In this document: one piece after another, positions 1 through 5,331 of the stretch | Layout: each line of letters begins with the position of its first letter | How positions within the stretch are numbered: the stretch's first letter is position 1 | Assembly (NCBI GenBank): GCA_013374385.1 | Contig: QBUR01000102.1 | Coordinates: 1 to 5,331 of the forward strand | DNA length: 5,331 bases | Source of the DNA: Candidatus Methanocomedens sp. | GTDB lineage: Archaea > Halobacteriota > Methanosarcinia > Methanosarcinales > Methanocomedenaceae | Direction of reading: 5' to 3' | Translations under genes and position numbers: made by a program | The notes under the pieces: model-generated | Told to the model about the DNA's origin: nothing | The model's database searches: none | The model's input: only the letters and a program-made list of their open reading frames with translations

Positions 1-405
1 GACGAGAAGAAATTAGGATTCTTTGAGAAATATCTCACAATATGGATATTTATCTGTATCATTGCAGGTCTTTTATTGGGCAAGACATTTCCAGCAGTGG
101 CAACTTCTATCAATTCAATGCAATTATACAATGTATCCCTGCCCATTGCAGTTCTGCTGTTCTTTATGATTTTTCCCATCATGGTGCAAATTGATTTTAA
201 ACAGGTCATTAAAGCTGGTAAAACACCCAAACCTGTTTTATTAACTTTGTTTGTGAACTGGAGGATAAAGCCCTTTACAATCCTTTTTTTTGTTTGGGTT
301 TTTATGAAAGTGATATTCACTCCATTCTTGCCAGATACCGTTACACCTACGTTGATGGGAGATATGGACTTAATATGTCTCAAGTCCAGGAATTTATTTA
401 ATTGA
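1..405 (+). pseudogene. ACR3-type arsenite efflux permease, 5'-partial and truncated at the C-terminus
   Basis: Frame 1 is open from the first base, so the true start lies left of the window; 134 residues are visible. The visible start GFFEKYLTIW, the LPIAVLLFFMIFPIM segment followed by IDF, and NWRIKPF (residues 86-92) match the N-terminal third of the ACR3 (arsenical resistance-3) family. These are inner-membrane carriers of about 350 residues and ten helices that export arsenite. Three hydrophobic segments can be seen at about residues 12-27, 47-62 and 93-108. After FLP (about base 333) the family pattern is lost, and the frame ends at TGA 403-405 after a non-hydrophobic tail. The conserved APCTAM cysteine region and seven or so helices are missing, and I do not find them in the other plus frames nearby. 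The piece is therefore probably non-functional, cut by a deletion. It is visibly more A+T-rich than the genes after it. A sequencing or assembly error could also break the frame, but would not explain the absence of the rest of the gene. Confidence 0.7.
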
Positions 406-421
406 CATGGATGGGGAAGTC

Positions 422-604
422 ATGGTTAAATTGATAATCAATGAAACGAAATGTAACGGCTGCGGGGACTGTGTAAAGGTATGCAAAAGCCGGAGTTTGG
501 ATATCCGTGATGGTGTATGCGTTGCAACCAGGCCGGATGAATGTAAACTTTGTATGCTGTGTAAGGTAACATGCCCCAGCGGGGCCATTGAGATAGAGGT
601 ATGA
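422..604 (+). CDS. Small 2[4Fe-4S] ferredoxin
   Basis: This 60-residue protein carries two classic cluster motifs: C11-x2-C14-x2-C17-x3-C21 and C41-x2-C44-x2-C47-x3-C51-P52. Each motif binds one [4Fe-4S] cluster, with the last cysteine of one normally completing the other. It should act as a soluble low-potential electron carrier. The first motif is followed by Lys22 rather than the usual Pro, and there is an extra Cys33. I chose ATG 422 because GGATGGGG (409-416) lies five bases upstream. The in-frame ATG at 407 would add five residues but has no ribosome-binding site. The next gene starts four bases after the stop, and its ribosome-binding site lies inside this gene, so the two are probably translated together. 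Its redox partner cannot be read from sequence; the neighbouring thioredoxin-like proteins are candidates by position only. A role as a domain-like subunit of a larger oxidoreductase is possible. Confidence 0.88.
   Translation: MVKLIINETKCNGCGDCVKVCKSRSLDIRDGVCVATRPDECKLCMLCKVTCPSGAIEIEV
596..600 (+). promoter_or_regulatory. Ribosome-binding site for the zinc-ribbon/thioredoxin-like gene
   Basis: GAGGT lies eight bases before ATG 609, inside the last codons of the ferredoxin gene. It supports 609 as the start and argues against the ATG at 601, which is in another frame and too close to this site. Confidence 0.6.
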
Positions 605-608
605 ACTT

Positions 609-1034
609 ATGGACAAAGAGGAAGGATGCAGTTGTTTTAATGCTGCCCTTGTGGACTATGCCCTGAAGAAAAAGAAGAGCAGCCTGCACGATGCCACCTG
701 TCCGGTGTGCTACAAGACATTTACCACAAATAGGGAGGGGGATAAGGTGGTATGTTCCGACTGCCGGAAAGGTCTCAAGCATAAGGTCGAGGTGCTGGGT
801 ATAGGTGGCAAGAAGTACAATGACACCTTGAATGCGATAGTACAGGCTGTGTTAGGGACTGAGTTTAGGGTAATACCGGTAAATGATGTAGAGACTATAA
901 TGACCTATGGGGTGGCCGTCACACCTGCTGTGGTGGTTGATGGCAAGGTGATGTGTGAGGGAAAGGTGCCTGAATATGATGAGATATGTGATTGGATAGG
1001 TAAACGGATAGGCAAGTGGAGTGATGCAAAATGA
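609..1034 (+). CDS. Zinc-ribbon protein with a CxxC-less thioredoxin-like (Thioredoxin_3 type) domain
   Basis: The 141 residues have two parts. Residues 1-58 contain C7-S-C9 and a zinc-ribbon pattern, C31-P-V-C34, 14 residues, C49-S-D-C52, which should bind one zinc. The stretch between, residues 18-25, is lysine-rich. Residues 60-132 align along their length with the mini-thioredoxin encoded next: VEVLGIGG matches IEILGTGC, and both have YGV, a TP pair (cis-proline, here T105-P106), VVxDG, GK and a final WI. The catalytic CxxC is gone, however: Gly67 and Tyr70 stand where the neighbour has Cys10 and Cys13. Two cysteines absent from the neighbour, C116 and C127, appear in the C-terminal part. 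The fold is thus probably kept without normal disulfide exchange, which suggests a binding, metal-sensing or scaffold role; that is inference. I know no characterised protein with this architecture. The start is supported by GAGGT at 596-600. The stop overlaps the next start as ATGA (1031-1034), so the two genes are translationally coupled. Confidence 0.82.
   Translation: MDKEEGCSCFNAALVDYALKKKKSSLHDATCPVCYKTFTTNREGDKVVCSDCRKGLKHKVEVLGIGGKKYNDTLNAIVQAVLGTEFRVIPVNDVETIMTYGVAVTPAVVVDGKVMCEGKVPEYDEICDWIGKRIGKWSDAK
1018..1025 (+). promoter_or_regulatory. Strong ribosome-binding site for the mini-thioredoxin gene
   Basis: GGAGTGAT, a near match to the archaeal anti-16S consensus, sits five bases before ATG 1031, within the end of the upstream gene. 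It fixes the start and indicates that the overlapping gene has its own efficient initiation. Confidence 0.65.
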
Positions 1035-1264
1035 AGATAGAAATACTTGGGACAGGTTGTGCAAAATGTAAAAAGGTCACTGATAATGTTAAGCGGGCAG
1101 TGGAGGAACTGGGGCAGGACATTGAGGTGGAGAAGGTCGAGGATATCAACCGGATTATTGACTATGGTGTGATGATGACGCCCGGGGTAGTGATAGATGG
1201 TGAGGTAAAGGTTGCCGGTAAAATCCCAGATGTCAAGCAGATAAAGCGGTGGATTACCGGATAA
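1031..1264 (+). CDS. Mini-thioredoxin / redox-active disulfide protein (MtH895-like, Thioredoxin_3 family)
   Basis: The 77-residue protein consists only of a compact thioredoxin fold. It has beta strand KIEILGTG, then the active site C10-A-K-C13, a helix, and the cis-proline loop MMTPGVV (P51). VIDGEV, GKIP and a last helix ending in WITG follow. Length and layout match archaeal mini-thioredoxins such as MtH895 of Methanothermobacter (recalled from the literature, not searched). It should exchange disulfides with protein partners in the cytoplasm. In many archaea and bacteria this family is encoded beside permeases or arsenic-resistance genes, which fits the permease remnant at the left edge. 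It overlaps the previous gene by four bases and is the last gene of the plus-strand cassette. What reduces it is unknown; the ferredoxin of the same cassette, acting through a ferredoxin-dependent reductase elsewhere, is one possibility. Confidence 0.92.
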   Translation: MKIEILGTGCAKCKKVTDNVKRAVEELGQDIEVEKVEDINRIIDYGVMMTPGVVIDGEVKVAGKIPDVKQIKRWITG

Positions 1265-1325
1265 CCTAATCGCCAAATCACTGAATAACTCAAAGTATCT
1301 TCAAGTAGTCAGCATTCCAATGCAT
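1265..1325. other. Convergent intergenic gap
   Basis: Sixty-one bases separate the stop of the plus-strand mini-thioredoxin gene from the stop of rbcL on the minus strand. I see no clear hairpin and no T-rich tract of the kind archaeal terminators use on either strand. Transcripts from the two sides may therefore overlap. No gene is visible. Confidence 0.5.
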
Positions 1326-2606
1326 TCATCCCCATTTATCCAGTGCTGCCTTCAATTCATTGTGGGTCTTTGCATATTCCTCAAGGGATATGCCATCAAG
1401 TGATGCATCAACTGCCTGCCTGCAGGCCGCAGCACCCGCTACTGTCCCCATAGGGTGGGCATGTATCCCGCCACCGAACTGCATGATTGCATCTTTACCA
1501 AAGATCTTTGTCAGTTCTGGCACCATGGTGGGTTCCAGTCCGCCCGATGCAACTGGGAACATAGGTCTAATCCTGCCCCAATCCTGCTCCAACATGTGCA
1601 AATCATGGTTTGCAGGAACATTTTTCAGCACGCATTCATCCTTCAGGGCCAGCACTTCGTCCCTTTCCCCGTGCATCTTTCCTACCACCGTGCCTATGTG
1701 CAGTTGGTCAAGTCCGATCAGGCGTATCAGTTTTGCTATTACCAGCATACTGACACCGTGCCTGGGATTCCGGGTGAGGGCAGAATGCATGCACCGGTGG
1801 GCATGGAGTACAAGATTAAGGTCTTCATTGTGATCCCGTAGGGACTGAAGAGCACTCCAGCCAACAGTAATGATATCAATCATGGCATATTCGCCGCCAA
1901 GATCCTTGATAATCCCGGCCCTTTTCAGCATCTCTTCACAGGTGGGTGCGGTTATATTACACATATACATCTTGCGCTCGCCGGTTTCGGCTTCTGCCTT
2001 CTCGCTTCCCTTTAATGTGAGTTCCGCCCTGCTCTGGAACCTGTTGAACTTCTGGTCAGTCAGGTTCTCATCATCTTTCACCAGGTCGCAGCCACCTGCA
2101 AATGCATTATATGCTACCTCTGCATGTTGCTCAGATGTAAGTCCCACCTTTGGCTTGACAATGGTACCTACCAGTGGTCTGTCTGTCACTCCCAGCAGGT
2201 CCTTGACACCTTGCATCCCGAATTTCGGTCCATGGAAAGACTGGATAACATCTTCAGGGAAAGTAATATCCATAAGTCGGAGATTATCCAGTATACTCAT
2301 ACTGAATATGTTCCCTGCTATGGCGCTGAGTATCTGCGGGACAGAATTTAGCTCAAACAGGTCCTGTGTATATGCAACCCTTACAGTTTGCTGTTTTTCA
2401 TCAGTAAATATAACATGGGGTTTCAGTTCTTTAGCCAACTGTGGACTAAGCGTGGAGATGTCACTCCAGGTATCAATGGAACTCTCACCTGCCATGTGGG
2501 TGCAGGCATCTTCAAAGCCCACTCCTTGCGCCGGTTCGATATGATATTCACAGACAAAATCCTGTTTCGTAGGTTTGTATTCCAGGTCGATGTAATCTTT
2601 TAACAT
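1326..2606 (-). CDS. rbcL: Ribulose-1,5-bisphosphate carboxylase/oxygenase large chain, archaeal form III
   Basis: The 426-residue enzyme joins CO2 to ribulose bisphosphate, giving two 3-phosphoglycerates. In archaea form III usually serves the AMP/nucleoside ribose salvage pathway, and in some methanogens a reductive hexulose-phosphate cycle. Catalytic positions are all recognisable (spinach numbers in brackets): E41 (60), T46 (65), N99 (123), K151 and K153 (175, 177) in TIVKPKVGL, and K177 (201, the carbamylated lysine), D179 and E180 in GGCDLVKDDENL. H268, H270 and R271 (292, 294, 295) sit in HAHR, with H303 (327) and loop-6 K310 (334) in HIGTVVGK. The phosphate-binding S354-G-G and G378-G-G follow. 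So it is a true RuBisCO, not a RuBisCO-like form IV protein. The length and the lack of an extra internal insertion argue for form III rather than the II/III type of Methanococcoides burtonii. Loop 6 reads GKMHG, with His312 at the position of Glu336 in form I. No small-subunit gene is nearby, as expected for form III. ATG 2606 has AAGGAG eight bases upstream. purE lies 45 bp upstream on the same strand. Confidence 0.97.
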   Translation of the reverse strand: MLKDYIDLEYKPTKQDFVCEYHIEPAQGVGFEDACTHMAGESSIDTWSDISTLSPQLAKELKPHVIFTDEKQQTVRVAYTQDLFELNSVPQILSAIAGNIFSMSILDNLRLMDITFPEDVIQSFHGPKFGMQGVKDLLGVTDRPLVGTIVKPKVGLTSEQHAEVAYNAFAGGCDLVKDDENLTDQKFNRFQSRAELTLKGSEKAEAETGERKMYMCNITAPTCEEMLKRAGIIKDLGGEYAMIDIITVGWSALQSLRDHNEDLNLVLHAHRCMHSALTRNPRHGVSMLVIAKLIRLIGLDQLHIGTVVGKMHGERDEVLALKDECVLKNVPANHDLHMLEQDWGRIRPMFPVASGGLEPTMVPELTKIFGKDAIMQFGGGIHAHPMGTVAGAAACRQAVDASLDGISLEEYAKTHNELKAALDKWG

Positions 2607-2614
2607 TGAATTTG

Positions 2615-2620
2615 CTCCTT
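2615..2620 (-). promoter_or_regulatory. Ribosome-binding site of rbcL
   Basis: Read on the minus strand this is AAGGAG, eight bases before the rbcL ATG, a good archaeal Shine-Dalgarno site. The rest of the 45-bp purE-rbcL gap is A+T-rich. It shows no convincing TATA box, so rbcL may be read from a promoter further upstream. Confidence 0.65.
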
Positions 2621-2651
2621 AATAAATAAGATATTAGTTAATGCTTAGCTT

Positions 2652-3128
2652 CTAAAATAAGGTTTGTGAATCCTGCAGTACCTGCTCTGCCATATCCTTT
2701 CTATGGTCTGCCAGTTTCCCTTCCAGCTTTTTATCTCCGGTGGCAATTATCTGGGCCGCCAATATGGCAGCATTCTCGCCTCGTCCTATCCCTACACATG
2801 CAACCGGGATGCCCCCTGGCATCTGTGCGATGGATAGGAGAGCATCCATTCCGTTTAGTGCAGCTTTTACCGGGACCCCGATAACCGGCCTTGTTGTGTG
2901 GGATGCAACCACGCCCGGAAGGTGAGCAGCCAGTCCTGCAATGGCGATAAAAACTTTTACACCTGACTCATGAGCATTGTTGATTATTTCAATGACCCTT
3001 GCAGGTGCCCTGTGCGCTGATGCTACGTTCACATCATAATTTATATCGAATCTATCAAAAATTTTAATTGCCTTTTTTGCAATATCCGCATCTGATTTGC
3101 TACCAAGTATTATTGATACATCGGTCAT
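2652..3128 (-). CDS. purE: N5-carboxyaminoimidazole ribonucleotide mutase (phosphoribosylaminoimidazole carboxylase catalytic subunit)
   Basis: The 158-residue protein is a full-length PurE, the cytosolic octameric enzyme that forms CAIR in de novo purine synthesis. The visible signatures are GSKSD (9-13) in the nucleotide-binding turn, SAHRAP (38-42) with His39, AGLAAHLPG (64-72) with His69, and QMPGGIPVA (102-110). The SAHR and AAHLPG histidines match class I enzymes, which rearrange N5-CAIR made by PurK. Class II (animal type) enzymes that use CO2 directly lack this AAHLPG pattern. No purK is in the window, so PurK would have to be encoded elsewhere. ATG 3128 is preceded by TGAGGT with a six-base spacer. 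The gene is flanked on the same strand by the antiporter gene (45 bp upstream) and rbcL (45 bp downstream), consistent with co-transcription. PurE helps make AMP, while form III RuBisCO typically consumes a product of AMP breakdown, so the pairing joins the two ends of purine turnover. Confidence 0.95.
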   Translation of the reverse strand: MTDVSIILGSKSDADIAKKAIKIFDRFDINYDVNVASAHRAPARVIEIINNAHESGVKVFIAIAGLAAHLPGVVASHTTRPVIGVPVKAALNGMDALLSIAQMPGGIPVACVGIGRGENAAILAAQIIATGDKKLEGKLADHRKDMAEQVLQDSQTLF

Positions 3129-3134
3129 TGATTT

Positions 3135-3140
3135 ACCTCA
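3135..3140 (-). promoter_or_regulatory. Ribosome-binding site of purE
   Basis: TGAGGT on the minus strand lies six bases before the purE ATG at 3128 and supports that start. Confidence 0.55.
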
Positions 3141-3156
3141 CTTATACTTTTATAAG
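3141..3156 (-). promoter_or_regulatory. Perfect inverted repeat overlapping a TATA-like stretch before purE
   Basis: CTTATA (3141-3146) and TATAAG (3151-3156) are exact reverse complements around a four-base centre. On the minus strand this includes TTATAAAA, a plausible archaeal TATA box, in the short gap between the antiporter gene and purE. With usual archaeal spacing, transcription would begin close to the purE ATG, which conflicts with the good ribosome-binding site just inside. It may therefore be an operator or a chance A+T-rich palindrome. Only one of the six pairs is G:C, so it is a poor hairpin. Confidence 0.3.
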
Positions 3157-3173
3157 AATGTATAACAATTAAT

Positions 3174-5192
3174 TTAAACATTTTGTATCGGCTCATCTGC
3201 ATCAAATGGTTTGACAAATAAGCTGTCTGCATTTGCAATATTATCAACACTTCCCAGCAATACAATTATGTCACCCGCAAAAAACTGCATATTTGCGTCT
3301 GGATTGGGCAGTGTTTGTGAGCCACGGCGAATTGCCAGCACTGTAACACCATACTTCTTTCTCAACTGTATCTGGGTCAGGTTTTTACCATCAACACATG
3401 AACCTTCTTCAACCCTGATGGTATTAATCTCAATATCAGGTAGGTCAAGTTTCAGGTTAAATAAATTAGCTGGCTCCTCTGACAAGCTGCGGAACATCTC
3501 ATAACCATCTGCTCGCACATCTGCACTGAACTTTTCGATCTCATCCTTTGGGATGAGATATTTCTTTAGCACGCGTACAAATATTTCAACTGACGTTTCG
3601 AACTCCTGCGGGATGATTTCATTGGCACCCAGGTCATACAAGGCGCCCATTTCCTGGAGATAGCGGGTTCTTGCAATGATATGTAGATTAGGGTTTAAAT
3701 GGCGGGCAATTGATATTATCTTGCGGGTGCCCACTGGATCAGAAATACCAAGTACCATCACCCTGGCTCCTTTTATGTTCGCATGTTCAAGCACTGACTC
3801 CTGGGCCGAATCCCCATAACAGATCGGTTCATTCATTGATTTTTCCTTTCTGACGATTTCGGGATTTATTTCAATGATGACATAGGGTATACCTGCCACA
3901 CGTGCAGCCCTGGCCATATTTCTCCCGTTCACTCCAAAACCGATTATGATAAGGTGGTCATCTAATGGGATTTTTTTATCTGAATTGTTTGTCTCAGTCC
4001 GGCACCAACGTGAGATCAGGTTTGTTGGTACTGTTTGAATGGCTGAGTGTGCCACATGTGGTGCTGCTTGTATAATAAATGGTGTTGCAGCCATGGTCAT
4101 CACAGAGACTGCCAGGAAGAGCTGGTATGTATCAGGGGCAAGAAGTCCGTATTCTACCCCGAATCTGGAAAGTATAAAAGAGAATTCTCCCACCTGGAAT
4201 AGTGACAATCCCACTATTATGACGGTTCTGGGATGATATCCCAGCATAGCTGTTGAAAGACCGGCAATCACTGTCTTTAAAGCAAACACCACCAGTGCCA
4301 TCAGTATAATAAGACTTGGGTTTTGTAGGAAGAAATCTATGTCCAGCAGCATACCGATCGAAACAAAAAAGAAGCTCATGAAAACATCACGGAACGGCAG
4401 GATGTTGCCAAGTGCCTGGTGACTGTATTCGGATTCTGAAATAATAAGCCCGGCCAGGAATGCACCAAGCGCAAGGGAGAGTCCGATATTATATGTAAGC
4501 AGGGCGATGGAAAAACATATGAATATGATGCTCAGGAGGAATAGTTCACGGTTTAGTGTCCTGGCTATCTGGTATAGCAGATGCGGAACTACCCACTTTG
4601 CACTGAGGATTACCAGCAGGATTAGACCCAATCCTTTGGCAAAAATGATAATTGGAGGTTCTCCAAGTTCTCCTGACACACCTGCCAGCATGGGTGTGAC
4701 CAGTATCATCGGGACTATGATAACATCCTGGAATATCAGTATGGAAAGTGTTGTACGTCCATGGAATGTATCCATTTCAGCACGTTCCTGTAGTGTTTTA
4801 AGCACGATTGCCGTGCTGCTAAGAGATATTAGGAAACCAATGAAAACAGATTCACCAAATCCAAGACCTATCTGGGATGCTAATACAAATACAACCAGTA
4901 TTGTTAATAGTACCTGTGCCGAACCACCTATAAGTACAGTTTTTTTCAGCTCCCACAGGTCTTTTAGCGATAATTCTGAGCCTATAGTGAAAAGCAGCAG
5001 GACAACCCCTATCTCTGCCAGGACTTCAATTTCAGTAATGCCACTGATAACTCCAAGCCCGTGAGGCCCTGCCAGCATGCCTGTAAGGAGTAGACCCACG
5101 ATTGTAGGCACACGGAGCCTATGGGATATGAAGAGGATGGCGATAGCCAGCCCAAATATTATAAGAATGTCATTCAGCAATGATGTTTCCAT
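3174..5192 (-). CDS. Kef-type CPA2 cation/proton antiporter with RCK (TrkA-N) and TrkA-C domains
   Basis: The 672-residue membrane protein should exchange potassium or sodium for protons across the cell membrane. Residues 1-380 form the Na+/H+ exchanger domain with about twelve hydrophobic segments. Family landmarks are LLFTIGSEL (66-74), SLSSTAIVLKTL (123-134), the ion-site FQD (154-156), LALGAFLAGL (240-249), PFRDVFMSFFFVSIGM (266-281) and GLSLFQVGEFSFIL (328-341). The ion site has a single Asp preceded by Gln, as in KefC, rather than the Asp-Asp pair of electrogenic NapA/NhaA, which favours electroneutral, K+-type exchange. A cytoplasmic RCK domain follows at about 411-540. It has the dinucleotide motif GFGVNG (418-423) and Glu441 at the end of the second strand, which favours NAD(H). 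A TrkA-C ligand domain spans about 578-650. Gating by NAD(H) or another nucleotide is thus likely. ATG 5192 has only a partial Shine-Dalgarno (AAAAGGCG, 5201-5208). The gene is the first of three on the minus strand. Substrate ion is not certain from sequence. Confidence 0.93.
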   Translation of the reverse strand: METSLLNDILIIFGLAIAILFISHRLRVPTIVGLLLTGMLAGPHGLGVISGITEIEVLAEIGVVLLLFTIGSELSLKDLWELKKTVLIGGSAQVLLTILVVFVLASQIGLGFGESVFIGFLISLSSTAIVLKTLQERAEMDTFHGRTTLSILIFQDVIIVPMILVTPMLAGVSGELGEPPIIIFAKGLGLILLVILSAKWVVPHLLYQIARTLNRELFLLSIIFICFSIALLTYNIGLSLALGAFLAGLIISESEYSHQALGNILPFRDVFMSFFFVSIGMLLDIDFFLQNPSLIILMALVVFALKTVIAGLSTAMLGYHPRTVIIVGLSLFQVGEFSFILSRFGVEYGLLAPDTYQLFLAVSVMTMAATPFIIQAAPHVAHSAIQTVPTNLISRWCRTETNNSDKKIPLDDHLIIIGFGVNGRNMARAARVAGIPYVIIEINPEIVRKEKSMNEPICYGDSAQESVLEHANIKGARVMVLGISDPVGTRKIISIARHLNPNLHIIARTRYLQEMGALYDLGANEIIPQEFETSVEIFVRVLKKYLIPKDEIEKFSADVRADGYEMFRSLSEEPANLFNLKLDLPDIEINTIRVEEGSCVDGKNLTQIQLRKKYGVTVLAIRRGSQTLPNPDANMQFFAGDIIVLLGSVDNIANADSLFVKPFDADEPIQNV

Positions 5193-5331
5193 GGATTAAT
5201 CGCCTTTTGTAATAATGTAAGGATTACTTTGCATGATTCTTTTTTTATCTACTATTATTTTTATAGGTTGTATGTCTATTGCATATTACAGTGAGATTGT
5301 CGTAAAACCCCTTAGATTCACCCCCAATCCG
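5193..5331 (-). promoter_or_regulatory. Upstream region of the antiporter gene with a possible TATA box
   Basis: These 139 bases hold no recognisable complete gene. On the minus strand CTATAAAAA (5258-5266) resembles an archaeal TATA box. A start about 25 bases downstream would fall near 5235 and leave a leader of roughly 40 bases before ATG 5192. The weak ribosome-binding site AAAAGGCG lies at 5201-5208. The region is A+T-rich up to about 5290 and more C-rich at the right edge. The TATA assignment is by eye only. Confidence 0.35.

Noticed and set aside
407..421. Upstream ATG as the ferredoxin start
   Set aside because: There is no Shine-Dalgarno before 407, whereas GGATGGGG precedes ATG 422 at a suitable distance and ferredoxins of this type begin a few residues before the first cysteine.
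905..1276. 123-codon open frame on the minus strand
   Set aside because: Antisense to the two thioredoxin-like genes, which have clear family motifs and ribosome-binding sites.
1360..1833. 157-codon open frame on the plus strand
   Set aside because: Antisense shadow of the rbcL 3' half; no domain and no ribosome-binding site of its own.
1870..2544. 224-codon open frame on the plus strand
   Set aside because: It lies wholly opposite rbcL, whose protein is unmistakable. The predicted peptide is serine-rich with no recognisable domain, as expected for an antisense shadow.
1326..2606. RuBisCO-like protein (form IV) or II/III enzyme instead of form III
   Set aside because: All catalytic and carbamylation residues are present, unlike form IV, and the protein lacks the extra insertion of the II/III type.
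4507..5064. 185-codon open frame on the plus strand
   Set aside because: Antisense to the membrane domain of the antiporter; its Ser/Thr/Arg-rich composition is the mirror of hydrophobic codons.
5217..5227. Short inverted repeat GTAA-GGA-TTAC before the antiporter gene
   Set aside because: Four-base arms in an A+T-rich region are expected by chance.

Overview
The window reads as part of a euryarchaeal genome, most likely a methanogen or methane-oxidising relative of the Methanosarcinales. The grounds are an archaeal-type (form III) RuBisCO, an MtH895-type mini-thioredoxin, a small 2[4Fe-4S] ferredoxin, an archaeal ACR3-like permease piece, and purine-rich Shine-Dalgarno sites with possible TATA boxes. 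The lineage is an inference from family recognition; no search was run.

Left part, plus strand (1-1264). The window opens inside an ACR3-type arsenite efflux permease. It keeps the first three membrane segments, then loses similarity near base 333 and stops at 405, so it looks like a broken gene. Three compact genes follow, almost without gaps: a 60-residue ferredoxin (422-604), a 141-residue protein with a zinc ribbon joined to a thioredoxin-like domain that has lost its CxxC (609-1034), and a 77-residue mini-thioredoxin with an intact CxxC (1031-1264, ATGA overlap with the gene before). The last two are recognisably related to each other. Together they look like a small redox cassette, possibly once tied to arsenic or thiol stress through the permease.

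Middle and right, minus strand (5192 down to 1326). Three genes are transcribed leftwards and meet the redox cassette tail to tail across 61 bp. First in this direction is a 672-residue CPA2 cation/proton antiporter of the Kef type, with an NAD-binding RCK domain and a TrkA-C domain. Next, after 45 bp, is purE (N5-CAIR mutase of purine synthesis). Last, after another 45 bp, is rbcL, a form III RuBisCO with all catalytic residues visible. The purE-rbcL pair links purine synthesis with an enzyme that in archaea usually returns the ribose of AMP to central carbon metabolism as 3-phosphoglycerate.

Non-coding DNA is scarce. The 139 bp at the right end hold a possible promoter for the antiporter gene. 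The gap before purE holds a perfect 6+6 inverted repeat overlapping a TATA-like stretch. I see no RNA genes, CRISPR arrays, insertion sequences or integration sites. No clearly new multi-gene system is evident. The most unusual items are the CxxC-less thioredoxin/zinc-ribbon protein beside its active paralogue, the truncated permease with an unexplained out-of-frame tail, and a histidine at a normally acidic loop-6 position in the RuBisCO.
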